Positions 25,345-33,360 of a DNA stretch of 45,188 bases are shown here, one piece after another (the first letter of the stretch is position 1; each line of letters opens with the position of its first letter). The DNA comes from CAWBNS01 sp964445105. GTDB taxonomy: Bacteria; Chlamydiota; Chlamydiia; Chlamydiales; JAJFMA01. Position numbers and translations under genes: made by a program. The notes below the pieces were generated by a model that did not search any database, was not told the origin of the DNA, and worked only from the letters and a program-made list of their open reading frames with translations. The DNA is taken from NCBI GenBank assembly GCA_964445105.1, contig CAYUJS010000009.1, forward strand, positions 1 through 45,188, in the 5' to 3' direction.

Positions 25345-26244
25345 CTACCAGCTCTGGGAGCCATTCTGTTGCTGTCTCACGTTGTTGTTGCGCTGAGTGC
25401 TGACACCTTGGTCACCGCTGGCGCCTGGGCGCTGCTTGGCCTGAGGCTGTGTTTGGTCCGAAAAACCAGCTTTCTGCCCACCGAATTGATTTTGTTTGTC
25501 CTGGTGTTGAGATCTTGCGGGAGGCTGTTGGCGCGTTGCTTGAGCGCCGCTATCGTTGCGGGTATGGCTGCTACATGAGCTTGCACCGCAGCCGTGTTTT
25601 TGACGCATTTTGCGCGGTTGGTCGTAGTCTTGGTGGCTTGCACGTTCGTTTTGGTTGGTATGTTCATCATCAATCGCAAGGCTTCCGCATGCGCCTCCGC
25701 CTTTGTAGACATATTCGCCAGCAGAAGAGCCTTGGTCAGTGGAATTGGGCCCGGTTTTTTCGGCCGTGTCGTCTGTCAAGGTGTCGTAAGCATCGCCCAG
25801 AGCCAATTGACCGCGTTTGCTATTGTTAGTGTTGCTGCCAGCGCTATGGGTGCCTTGGTTCGGGGTGCTGATTTCGTTAGCTGCGGAAAACTGAGGCTGG
25901 TTATTGGGACGGTTTTGAGCGCTCTGGAAAGAGTTGCGGTCATTGTTATTGCGCGTTGTTTGTTGGCGCACCCCGCCCGGGCCTCTAGCTCCGCTGTCAT
26001 TGCGCAATCCGCTGCTTGTACGAGGGCCAGCGCCGCTATTCTGGCGAGTCTGTGGTTGGTTTGAGCTGTTCCAGTTGTCGCCGGTTGATGGGCTGGCGAT
26101 TAGTCTGGCAACTGTGTGCTCACTGGCTGCGCTATTCATTTGCGAAAGAATCTGTTGGTCGCCGCTGGCCTCTACAGAGTTAGCGATGATTAGCCCGCCA
26201 GCTAGCCCCAATAATGCCAATTTTTTTAGATCGTGTTTTACCAT
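25345..26244 (-). CDS. Secreted cysteine-bearing N/Q/S-rich protein, putative DUF692 substrate
   Basis: 299 residues. The signal peptide MVKHDLKKLALLGLAGGLII...VEA is nearly identical to that of paralogue 2. The mature chain is Asn/Gln/Ser/Arg-rich and disordered, with exactly three cysteines: C186 in GGGACGSLAIDDEH, and C219 and C224 in KHGCGASSCSSH. The cluster of Gly, Cys, Ser and His resembles core regions of known DUF692 substrates such as HvfA-type EGKCG repeats. At 299 residues it is much longer than typical bufferins (about 100). It is the first gene of the operon, with AGGAG before the ATG and a candidate promoter at 26341-26369. I infer that it is the modified peptide, perhaps metal-binding in the periplasm. 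Confidence 0.72.
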   Translation of the reverse strand: MVKHDLKKLALLGLAGGLIIANSVEASGDQQILSQMNSAASEHTVARLIASPSTGDNWNSSNQPQTRQNSGAGPRTSSGLRNDSGARGPGGVRQQTTRNNNDRNSFQSAQNRPNNQPQFSAANEISTPNQGTHSAGSNTNNSKRGQLALGDAYDTLTDDTAEKTGPNSTDQGSSAGEYVYKGGGACGSLAIDDEHTNQNERASHQDYDQPRKMRQKHGCGASSCSSHTRNDSGAQATRQQPPARSQHQDKQNQFGGQKAGFSDQTQPQAKQRPGASGDQGVSTQRNNNVRQQQNGSQSW

Positions 26245-26315
26245 GCGATATCTCCTGCGAACGAGTCGCGTTTGTTGATATAAATACTTCGGAAAACCAC
26301 CCTAGAGGCCCCCTA
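26245..26315 (-). promoter_or_regulatory. Conserved 5' leader of precursor paralogue 1
   Basis: It aligns with the leader at 25207-25280: TCTAGGGTGGTTTTCC, an A/T stretch, then AAACGCGACTCGTTCGCAGGAGAT. The order of elements is the same in both, which is unusual for paralogues whose coding parts have diverged strongly. Confidence 0.5.
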
Positions 26316-26340
26316 CATAGTGCTTTCTGCTATAAAGGCT

Positions 26341-26369
26341 CTTGTAATGGATGCGCTTGGTGGTTGCAA
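26341..26369 (-). promoter_or_regulatory. Candidate promoter of the DUF692 operon
   Basis: On the minus strand TTGCAA (26369-26364) and TACAAG (26346-26341) are separated by 17 bases, 4/6 matches to each consensus hexamer. It lies about 100 bases upstream of the first gene. Apart from this and the leader I see nothing else in 26245-26535. Confidence 0.3.
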
Positions 26370-26535
26370 GAAAAAAGTTTGCATTTTGGGGATTCGATGT
26401 TTGAAGTTTAGCAAGAGGTTGATAGTACAACGCGCCTTTTAGCCGAATTTAGGCATAGTGTGCTTTCAAATCGCCTATGAATTGCCTTTGTACGTTTTCT
26501 CAAACTTGCCTCTGGCCATATTTTGCAGCTACTAT

Positions 26536-26838
26536 TTAACTTAATCTCAAGCTCAATTCCATGGCTATACATAGAGAGACGAGTGTATGCCATTTAGGGT
26601 TGCCTGCTTCTGAAAGGGTCTTGTAGAGGCTTTCGCGGCCGACGTGAGCTTTTTTAGCTAAAGCCCCGAGCCCACCTTGCGCTTCTGCAACATTTCGAAG
26701 AGCAACCAAAAAAAGATGATGCGACTCTTCGTTACCTTTAAGGCTCTCTTCTAAAGCCGCATTTAGGTAGGCAACAGCCTCGTCGCGATCCTTTAGATGC
26801 TCGATTAAGAAATCTTGATATTGTTTACTTTTTGCCAT
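26536..26838 (-). CDS. HigA-like XRE-family antitoxin
   Basis: 100 residues, the normal length of 'addiction module antidote' proteins. N-terminal DFLIEHLKDRDEAVAYLNAALEE is typical, followed by an XRE helix-turn-helix (GLGALAKKAHVGRESLYKTLSEAGNPKWHTLVSL). It would bind its own promoter and a HigB/RelE-type toxin. The toxin gene upstream is broken, so this antitoxin now stands alone and may persist for regulation or for neutralising toxins elsewhere. GGGAGAG precedes the ATG. Confidence 0.85.
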   Translation of the reverse strand: MAKSKQYQDFLIEHLKDRDEAVAYLNAALEESLKGNEESHHLFLVALRNVAEAQGGLGALAKKAHVGRESLYKTLSEAGNPKWHTLVSLCIAMELSLRLS

Positions 26839-27185
26839 AATTACTCTCCCTAGATTGATAATCTTTCAGATACTCGCTTGCTCTAGCTGTGTCTCTTTAA
26901 GGAGTAATACGACTTTATTCCCAATCTTCTCATAATAAATTCTGATTCCCTGACCATAGTGAATCCTCAGATCGCAAACAATCTCTTGCAAAGCTTTACA
27001 ATCCCAAAGTTCCCAAGCTTTAGGCGATCTAANNNNNNNNNNGTTAGGATTTTGGCTCTGGCCTGGATCTCTTTGAGATCTTTGATCCAGATCTCAAAGG
27101 GCCGCTTGCCGTTAGCAGTTTCGCAAATATAAATTTTTATTTTACTTATATCACGATCTTTTTGTATCTTGTAGGATACATCTTT
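26830..27185 (-). pseudogene. HigB/RelE-type toxin remnant, frameshifted and containing the assembly gap
   Basis: Fragments in three frames add up to a toxin of the HigA-partner family: KIKIYICETANGKRPFEIWIK and QARAKIL before the gap; LDRLKLGNFG after it; then, one frame over, DCKALQ and DLRIHYGQGIRIYYEK; then, in a third frame, SEYLKDYQSRESNYG running into the antitoxin start. The first break needs one extra G at the G3 run at 27003-27005. The usual CGGDKSTQ segment before the last part is missing. No ATG, GTG or TTG is in frame between the TGA at 27186-27188 and the domain. So the toxin is almost certainly dead, unless the assembly is wrong around the Ns. Confidence 0.75.
27033..27042. other. 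Assembly gap (10 Ns)
   Basis: Ten Ns inside the toxin remnant. Ten is a standard placeholder, so the true distance is unknown. Toxin sequence continues on both sides, which supports the join being correct. Confidence 0.97.
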
Positions 27186-27233
27186 TCAAGCGGATTTTAA
27201 TTAAGGATGGCGCAAACCATAAGGCAATCGTAC

Positions 27234-27995
27234 CTATGCTCTTCTGAAACCTAATTCCGCGTTCTCGTAAGTGGCCTTAGCTACTGTTTCGACAGAGAGG
27301 CCTTTGACTTGTGCGATTAGCTGAGCTATTTCGGGCAGATAGCTTGGTTCATTTTTTTGGCCGCGTCGGCTTTGCGGGGCTAAGTAGGGCGTGTCTGTTT
27401 CGATGAGTAGCTGAGAAAGCGGAACTTCCTTGAGCGCCTCGCGCAGAGCGTCGCTGCGTTTAAACGTTACAATACCGCTGAAAGAGACGAACCAGCCGCG
27501 CGCAACCACTTCACGCGCTTGCTCTGCCGTGCCTGTAAAGCAGTGCAGAATGCCGGGGCCTGTATAGGCTTCATCTAAGATGCGAAACAAATCTGCGAAG
27601 GCTTCACGGCAGTGAATAATCACCGGGAGCTTGCATGAGGTCGCTAGCTTAAGATAGCGGCGCAGAAACTCCTGCTGAAGCTCTCGGGGCGAGTGGTCGT
27701 AATAATAGTCCAAGCCCGTTTCGCCGACGGCAACAAAATCCCCTTGACGGGCATGTTTTTCGAAGAGGGGGAAGAGCTCTTCCCCCTCTTTCAGTACGTC
27801 GTGCGGGGTGGTGGCACCGGCATTAAAAACTTGCGGATGCTTTTTAGCGAGCGCCAGTCCGGCCTCAAGAGACGCGCGATCAGTACAGATATTGACAATG
27901 CCGTTTACGGAAGCACGGAGCGCTCGATTAATCACTTCGTCGGCTTCGTTAACTACTTCAGGAGAGGTTAGATGTGCGTGTGAGTCGAAATACAT
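27234..27995 (-). CDS. tatD: TatD-family metal-dependent DNase/hydrolase
   Basis: 253 residues. Metal ligands: DSHAHL, GETGLDYYY, IIHCREA, HCFTG and IETDTPYLAP. TatD enzymes are 3'-5' exonucleases acting in DNA repair and quality control. It follows dsbD directly on the same strand (0-1 bases apart), as with CT594-CT595 in C. trachomatis from memory. Confidence 0.93.
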   Translation of the reverse strand: MYFDSHAHLTSPEVVNEADEVINRALRASVNGIVNICTDRASLEAGLALAKKHPQVFNAGATTPHDVLKEGEELFPLFEKHARQGDFVAVGETGLDYYYDHSPRELQQEFLRRYLKLATSCKLPVIIHCREAFADLFRILDEAYTGPGILHCFTGTAEQAREVVARGWFVSFSGIVTFKRSDALREALKEVPLSQLLIETDTPYLAPQSRRGQKNEPSYLPEIAQLIAQVKGLSVETVAKATYENAELGFRRA

Positions 27996-30179
27996 CTAAC
28001 GCGCCCTAGCTTCGGGATTTGGCTTGATCTCCATCTCATTTAAGTAAGAGACCACAGTGTCGGGCGTGAGCACTTGCGGAAGAATCACGGGTTTATCTGA
28101 TCCTGGTGCATAGAGAAGATAGAGCGGTACGCCGTTGCGCCCATACTTGCGCAGCTCTTCCGTGATGACCGGATCAGGGCGCGTCCAGTCGGCTTTGAAT
28201 CTGTAAACTCCTAGTTCATCAAATTTTTTCGTGACGTTGGCCATGCTCAGCACGGCGAAGTTGGTCTGGCAAATTACACACCATTTGGCCGTGAAGTCCA
28301 CGAAGACAGGGTTACCTGCAGCGCGCAGTTGATCGACGGTCTCTTTGGAAAAAGAGTGCCATGTTTTGATATCGTCGGCATAGAAAGCTGTTTGCACAGC
28401 TCCTTCGGGGGTTACCTGCGCGGAAGCTACCACTAAATAGGCGCCTACGAGCAGAATAAAAAGCGCACATAGTCCGCCCGCTAGTCTAGTGCGACGAGGT
28501 TTAATGGGGTGACTCCATTGGCCATAGACCCAGCAACCAAACGACAGCACAAATAGGCCAGCCAACAGAAGAAACATGCCCCGATTGCCCGTTTGCGCAC
28601 CGAATACCCAGACTAGCCACAGAATAGTTGCTAAGATCAAGAAGCCCATCAGCTGCTTAAACATCACCATCCAGGCGCCGGGCTTTGGCAGCCAACGCAT
28701 CAGAGAGGGGAAGGCCGCTAACATGAGATAAGGAAAAGCCATGCCCAAGCCAAGCGAAGTGAAGACCAGCATCGAATAAAGCGGTGAGAGAGTCACGGCA
28801 AAACCGATTGCGGCTCCAAGAAAAGGTCCCGTGCAAGGAGTAGCTACAGCTGTAGCCAGCACGCCATTTAAAAAGGACCCGGTTAACCCGTGCGATCGAT
28901 GCTTTGCTTTCACGCCTCTTTGTCCAGCCCATGACGCGAACATATGGCCAAATTCAAAAACGCCAAAAAGGCTCAAACCAAAAACAAACAAAATCGCGGC
29001 TAACAAAGCGACAAACAACGGCTCTTGTAGCTGGAACCCCCAGCCTACTGCATGACCATAAGCTTGCAAGGCCAATAGTAGCCCGGCCAAAACCCAGAAA
29101 GAGCTGATCACGCCCGCTGAAAAGGCTATGCCGTGCCTTAGTGTGGTTGACCGCGTTTGGCCCGCTATCTGCACAAAGCTCAGTACCTTCAGAGAGATTA
29201 CCGGTAGAACGCAGGGCATAAGATTGAGGATCATACCCCCAAAAAATGCCATGATGATGGCCAGCCCCAGACCCATATCAAACTCGTGCCCAGCCAAAGA
29301 GACCTTATCGGCTAAAGCTAGCGCTTGCTTGGGCGCACCGCTCAAAGGGGTATTTATGGCGATCGCTTGAGATCCGCCGCGACTGTCCTTGAGAACAAGT
29401 ACACCCCGCAGCGTTTGCAAGGAAGCTTCCTGCTGCACAGCTGGCAGTGAAACAAGGTAGCCTCCCTCTTTTTTCTGCGAGAAACAGAGGGTTTGAAGGG
29501 GATCGACCACGCCTTGCTCGTCCGGGAAGAAGGCTGCCTCTTGCATATCGCTGAGCTTACCCTGCGGCGGGGCTAAGGTCAGCTCGAAGGCATGACCGTT
29601 CTTCACGGCCGAAGCGGGCCAGCCAGCTGCTGGAATCTGCTTGCGCGCTTGTTGAAAAAGGGAAGAGGAGCGGACGTCTTTAAACGGTGCTATTTTACTT
29701 GCAGGCAAATCTATTGTTATCTGGCTATCGCCCGGGATGCAATGCCTGTCATCGCAAGCTACCCACTGCACGCAGGCGCTAAACTTGTACGATCGCTCAG
29801 GATCGAGATTTTTGGGAGGCCTGATTTCTGCCAGCAGCGCAAAGTTTTGTGTGTAACCGAAAGAGACCATCCCTTCTTTGTCAAACTGGGCTGGTGAGGG
29901 CCATGCCACGTCGATCAGCTCAAACCCGGGGGGCAGATCCCAAGTAACACTGGTGGACATACCCGCGTCGCCCGCATTCTTCCAGTAAGTCTGGAATCCG
30001 GGTGCTAACTCGGCCGAAAGAGCCAACCAGAACGGACGTTCGGGCAGAATGCTGCTATCTTCGGCAACTAGTTCATAGTTGACCGCTTCTTTTGCGCTAG
30101 GCGGCACTGCTGGCAATGATCCACAAAATAAGAGGCAATACATTAACCCCGCTAAAAACCGAAAACGCCCCAATCTCAT
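27996..30179 (-). CDS. dsbD: DsbD-like thiol:disulfide interchange protein
   Basis: About 727 residues from the ATG at 30179, chosen because it gives a signal peptide (MRLGRFRFLAGLMYCLLFCGSLPA); the frame stays open to 30263. A periplasmic domain (about 35-270) contains the pair CVQWVACDDRHC. The membrane domain has the redox cysteines in LNLMPCVLP and ATPCTGPFLG. The C-terminal thioredoxin domain has FTAKWCVICQTN. It carries electrons from cytoplasmic thioredoxin to periplasmic proteins, relevant to disulfide-rich chlamydial envelopes and perhaps to cysteine-bearing secreted peptides. It is divergent from exbB. Confidence 0.9.
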   Translation of the reverse strand: MRLGRFRFLAGLMYCLLFCGSLPAVPPSAKEAVNYELVAEDSSILPERPFWLALSAELAPGFQTYWKNAGDAGMSTSVTWDLPPGFELIDVAWPSPAQFDKEGMVSFGYTQNFALLAEIRPPKNLDPERSYKFSACVQWVACDDRHCIPGDSQITIDLPASKIAPFKDVRSSSLFQQARKQIPAAGWPASAVKNGHAFELTLAPPQGKLSDMQEAAFFPDEQGVVDPLQTLCFSQKKEGGYLVSLPAVQQEASLQTLRGVLVLKDSRGGSQAIAINTPLSGAPKQALALADKVSLAGHEFDMGLGLAIIMAFFGGMILNLMPCVLPVISLKVLSFVQIAGQTRSTTLRHGIAFSAGVISSFWVLAGLLLALQAYGHAVGWGFQLQEPLFVALLAAILFVFGLSLFGVFEFGHMFASWAGQRGVKAKHRSHGLTGSFLNGVLATAVATPCTGPFLGAAIGFAVTLSPLYSMLVFTSLGLGMAFPYLMLAAFPSLMRWLPKPGAWMVMFKQLMGFLILATILWLVWVFGAQTGNRGMFLLLAGLFVLSFGCWVYGQWSHPIKPRRTRLAGGLCALFILLVGAYLVVASAQVTPEGAVQTAFYADDIKTWHSFSKETVDQLRAAGNPVFVDFTAKWCVICQTNFAVLSMANVTKKFDELGVYRFKADWTRPDPVITEELRKYGRNGVPLYLLYAPGSDKPVILPQVLTPDTVVSYLNEMEIKPNPEARAR

Positions 30180-30285
30180 CCCCTTTTCCAGAATCTTGAC
30201 AAATACTACCGCGATACAGTATGCCCTTCTCGTACTTGTTTCCGCTAAGAGCCAATCAATCATAATTCAACACTGACGGTAGCCC

Positions 30286-31032
30286 ATGATTATAAACATA
30301 AATCTATTAGCAAGCAACCCATTTTTGGATGCATATGTTAATTCTGATTTAATTGGAAAAATGCTATTTATTAGCTTAATAGGTCTTTCCATTATTAGCT
30401 GGGTCGTTTTGGTATATAAGTACCGTCAAACTACAAGCGCCCAGCAGCTCTCAAAAAAGTTTATAGCTACCTTTAGGGAAAAAAAGCACGCCCCCCTGGC
30501 TCTTGAAATAGCGCCTAATGAAAACCATAATCCTTTCTTCAATATTTACCACGCATTGCGACTCTATTCGATCGATTTACTGACAAAAAACCGTCGCTTT
30601 GGCCAGCAAGCCGGCGGTGACGCCCCGACTTACCTCTCCCCCTCTGACATCGAATTGGTAGGGTTGAAGCTCAGCGGGTCGATCTCTACCGAGACAGCGA
30701 AATTGGAAAACAATCTCTATCTCTTATCCACCGTGGTTACGCTGGGGCCGTTCCTGGGGCTGCTCGGTACTGTTTGGGGAATTTTAGTGACTTTCTCCAA
30801 TCCCGACGCCATCGGTGGTACGGGTAGCAACCAGGTAATTCTGGGCGGCATTTCTCTGGCTTTGGTGACGACCGTGCTGGGCTTAGTCGACGCCATTCCC
30901 GCGCTCATCGGCTACAATTACTTGAAGAGTAGTATTTCCGGTTTTGAGGTCGAGATGGAAGCCTTTGCCAATGAAGTGCTCGCTTCCGTAGAATTACAGT
31001 ACAGGCAAGTCGATGTGAAGAAGCATGATTAA
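30286..31032 (+). CDS. exbB: ExbB/TolQ/MotA-family proton channel subunit
   Basis: 248 residues with three membrane segments: one at about 22-45 (MLFISLIGLSIISWVVLV) and two after a cytoplasmic loop, with the family core LLSTVVTLGPFLGLLGTVWGI and GGISLALVTTVLGL. It forms the stator with the next gene product and uses proton flow to energise an outer-membrane process. The coding AT-content is higher at its 5' end. Stop overlaps exbD start by eight bases. Confidence 0.92.
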   Translation: MIININLLASNPFLDAYVNSDLIGKMLFISLIGLSIISWVVLVYKYRQTTSAQQLSKKFIATFREKKHAPLALEIAPNENHNPFFNIYHALRLYSIDLLTKNRRFGQQAGGDAPTYLSPSDIELVGLKLSGSISTETAKLENNLYLLSTVVTLGPFLGLLGTVWGILVTFSNPDAIGGTGSNQVILGGISLALVTTVLGLVDAIPALIGYNYLKSSISGFEVEMEAFANEVLASVELQYRQVDVKKHD

Positions 31033-31447
31033 AAGATTCCGAAGGCACACAGAAGAACCGACTATCAACCTTACAGCGTTAATTGATGTTGTATTTGTGA
31101 TACTGATCATGTTTATTGTGGTGGCTCCTTTGCTTGAGATGGAGCGAGTAGAGCTTGCCCAAGCTCCGTCGAATACAGAGCGCGTGCAACCGCTACGCAA
31201 CCAGAGCGCGGTGGCCATCCAAGTGAAGGCAGACAATTCGATTTGGTTGCATGAAAGAAAAGTTAATTCGACAGAGCTTGCTTCAGAACTCAAGCAACTG
31301 CGCGTTAAATATGCCCAAGTGATCCCCCAGCTTTACCAAGATCAGCGCGCGCAATTTGGGACCTACCAAACGGTAAAAAACGCTGTTGAGGCGGCGGGCT
31401 GGCCAGAATTGCACCTCGTACTGCAACCAGGACAGGTCAAAAAATGA
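31025..31447 (+). CDS. exbD: ExbD/TolR-family protein
   Basis: 140 residues: short basic N-terminus, one membrane helix with the proton-carrying Asp (INLTALIDVVFVILIMFIVVAP), then the periplasmic domain. It starts inside the exbB end and overlaps the TonB-like gene as ATGA, so the three genes are translationally coupled. Confidence 0.92.
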   Translation: MIKRFRRHTEEPTINLTALIDVVFVILIMFIVVAPLLEMERVELAQAPSNTERVQPLRNQSAVAIQVKADNSIWLHERKVNSTELASELKQLRVKYAQVIPQLYQDQRAQFGTYQTVKNAVEAAGWPELHLVLQPGQVKK

Positions 31448-32214
31448 GGATGGATCGGTCACTCGTGACCACCTTCCTGCTAGTGATGTCCGTGCACGCA
31501 GGGCTTATCTTATGGGTTTTGGGCAGGAGCAGCTCTCAACCGCTTTTAGTGCCCGCCCCCCCTCTAGTCGTTAGAACTATTTCGCTCCAGCCTCCACAAT
31601 CGGTTATACAAACGGTCGTACAGGTCGCTCCCGCGCCCAAAAAAACCGTTGTCGAGCAACCTGTGTCCACAAAGACCGAGGCAAAAAAGCCCAAAACGGT
31701 CGCGCAGCCAAAACCAGCCAAGGCCGAAGTAAAAAAACAGGTCATTGAAGTCACGAAAGCCAAGGAAGTAGCCAAGCCCAAACCTAACCCATCTACCACA
31801 ACCAATAAACCTGCGCCAAAAAAGGCGGCGGCGGCCCAGGCAATGAGCGATGACCCTCTGCTGGCTACAGCTCGGCAAGCTTTACAAAGCCTCAAGCAGC
31901 CCACGACCGTCGAGCCCGCTAAGGCATTTGCGGCAGCCTCTGCCGCTCCCCAAACCGTATATCTCCCCTACGAACAGACGCTCGGTCAACGCCTACACCA
32001 GCTGGTGCGCTTACCCGAGTATGGCGAGGTTTCCATCCAGCTCACCCTCCGTCGCGATGGTACGGTTGTTAAAGTCGAGGTTCTCTCTGCCGAAAGCGAG
32101 CGCAATCGCGACCATATCCAGCAGCAGTTGCCCAATCTCCGTTTTCCCACCTTCGGTAAGCAGTATACAGGAGAAGAGACGCACATATTTCGGTTAGTGA
32201 TTAAGAACGAGTAG
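31444..32214 (+). CDS. TonB/TolA-like periplasmic energy transducer
   Basis: 256 residues. One N-terminal membrane anchor (LVTTFLLVMSVHAGLILWVLG) has the His typical of TonB-type anchors. A Pro/Lys/Ala-rich spanning region (about 45-140, with many KP and PK pairs) is followed by a C-terminal TonB-like domain: LPEYGEVSIQLTLRRDGTVVKVEVLSAES. It links the ExbB-ExbD motor to outer-membrane partners. In C. trachomatis tolB and pal come next, from memory, but not here. A 6-bp hairpin GAGTAG-T6-CTACTC spans the stop codon. Confidence 0.8.
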   Translation: MRMDRSLVTTFLLVMSVHAGLILWVLGRSSSQPLLVPAPPLVVRTISLQPPQSVIQTVVQVAPAPKKTVVEQPVSTKTEAKKPKTVAQPKPAKAEVKKQVIEVTKAKEVAKPKPNPSTTTNKPAPKKAAAAQAMSDDPLLATARQALQSLKQPTTVEPAKAFAAASAAPQTVYLPYEQTLGQRLHQLVRLPEYGEVSIQLTLRRDGTVVKVEVLSAESERNRDHIQQQLPNLRFPTFGKQYTGEETHIFRLVIKNE

Positions 32215-32755
32215 TTTTTTCTACTCTAACCGCTAATTTCGCACAATTTTCGAGCGCGCCGAATCCGCACAGGGTCTGTTGATTGCGCGGAGACGCTTAG
32301 CAAAGCCCTGACGGGTCTTAACCGGCGACTGGGAGAACGATAGTTTGATTATAATCGAGAGCATTAACAAGTTTCACGCAGAGACGTGTCGCATTCCCAA
32401 CGAGTTATGATGACGTGGCTTCGCGATTGAACTATCTTCTTGGTGGCCCGCACCCACTTTGGAGCTCACGTTGCCTACTTGAACTGCTGCTGGGACATTC
32501 AGCAGCTGGTTTACGGTAGCTGAAACAGGCGGAACATCGCAGATTTTCTTGTAGCCCCGGCAGCCCCTCAATCTAGTCCTGAGCTCGCTCGCGCAAATGC
32601 CGCACGATATCGACTACCGAGAATGGGTGCGAATTCAAATCGCTGAGGCCGAAAAGATCTATGGGCAGGGCACTGAGTGGCAGGCAGTTCGATATGGTTG
32701 GAGGAAAGTGCAGGTTCCCTTTTAACTTTCCGAGCCCTTCCTTTTGCCAACCGGG
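32215..32755. other. Spacer without a credible gene
   Basis: 540 bases. The one suggestive piece is an open frame 32597-32725 on the plus strand (MPHDIDYREWVRIQIAEAEKIYG...VQVPF) that reads like the end of a real protein, possibly the remnant of a decayed gene, but it has no ribosome site and I cannot place it. No tolB, pal or tRNA gene is visible. Confidence 0.45.
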
Positions 32756-33208
32756 CTAGCCCTTGTGTCGATGAGTAATGATCCAGTAGGCCGTCGCTGT
32801 CGCAAGCACCAGAGCGCCAATTCCGTACAGGTAGGAGGCCTCTGCCGTTTGATAATCTAAGATGATGACCTTCCGCGAAACGGCGATCAGCGCTGTGGCT
32901 AGTACCACGCGCACGTGCACGGAGTCTTCTTGCAGATAGATAATCACGTTATTAAAAATCTCGATCGCGATCAATACTCCGATGAAGGCGCCCAAAATAG
33001 TTAAAATTTCTTCAATATAGAAATAGCCGAGCGGCCGCGAAACGAAGATCTTGTCGTAGATGATCAGCACCACATCTACGACACTAGCCAAAATCACCAC
33101 GATCATCAGGACTGCTAAGACACGGACGCAGCCATAAACAATTTTATTAAGAAATTTGATCAAGGGCTCTTGCGTTGGCTGCGGATTATCTAGGTCAGGA
33201 TCGGGCAC
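32756..33208 (-). CDS. PsiE-like membrane protein
   Basis: 150 residues with four membrane segments: VRVLAVLMIVVILASVVDVVLIIY, IEEILTILGAFIGVLIAIEIF, VVLATALIAVSR and GIGALVLATATAYWII. Spacing and the HVRVVLATALIAVSRKVIILD segment match the PsiE family (phosphate-starvation-inducible, function unclear). The short acidic N-terminus is cytoplasmic. It stands alone, divergent from the ATPase gene. Confidence 0.75.
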   Translation of the reverse strand: MPDPDLDNPQPTQEPLIKFLNKIVYGCVRVLAVLMIVVILASVVDVVLIIYDKIFVSRPLGYFYIEEILTILGAFIGVLIAIEIFNNVIIYLQEDSVHVRVVLATALIAVSRKVIILDYQTAEASYLYGIGALVLATATAYWIITHRHKG

Positions 33209-33284
33209 GCACTCTCCTACAGGTGGACTAGCTTTGGATCCATCCTGATAAGCTGGCCTGCTCTATCCTGTCAATTTTATCGAC

Positions 33285-33341
33285 AAAATGGCATCGCTAA
33301 TGCCAAATTGAGGCGCAAAATGGCATTAGCGATGCCGTTTT
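33285..33341. repeat. Inverted repeat upstream of the ATPase gene
   Basis: GGCATCGCTAATGCC (33290-33304) and GGCATTAGCGATGCC (33322-33336) are perfect inverted copies 17 bases apart, and the match continues outward with CAAAA/TTTTG after one mismatch. It lies just upstream of the ribosome site at 33352, where an operator or leader hairpin would act. Confidence 0.75.
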
Positions 33342-33360
33342 GCGTTTATCTGGAGGTGTG

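Noticed and set aside
24472..26064. Several plus-strand open frames with hydrophobic segments opposite the secreted proteins
   Set aside because: They are shadows caused by the biased codon use of the N/Q/S-rich genes on the minus strand, whose starts, ribosome sites and paralogy are clear.
32374..32750. Minus-strand open frames of 60-65 codons in the spacer after the TonB-like gene
   Set aside because: No ribosome sites, no motifs, and unlike any neighbour.
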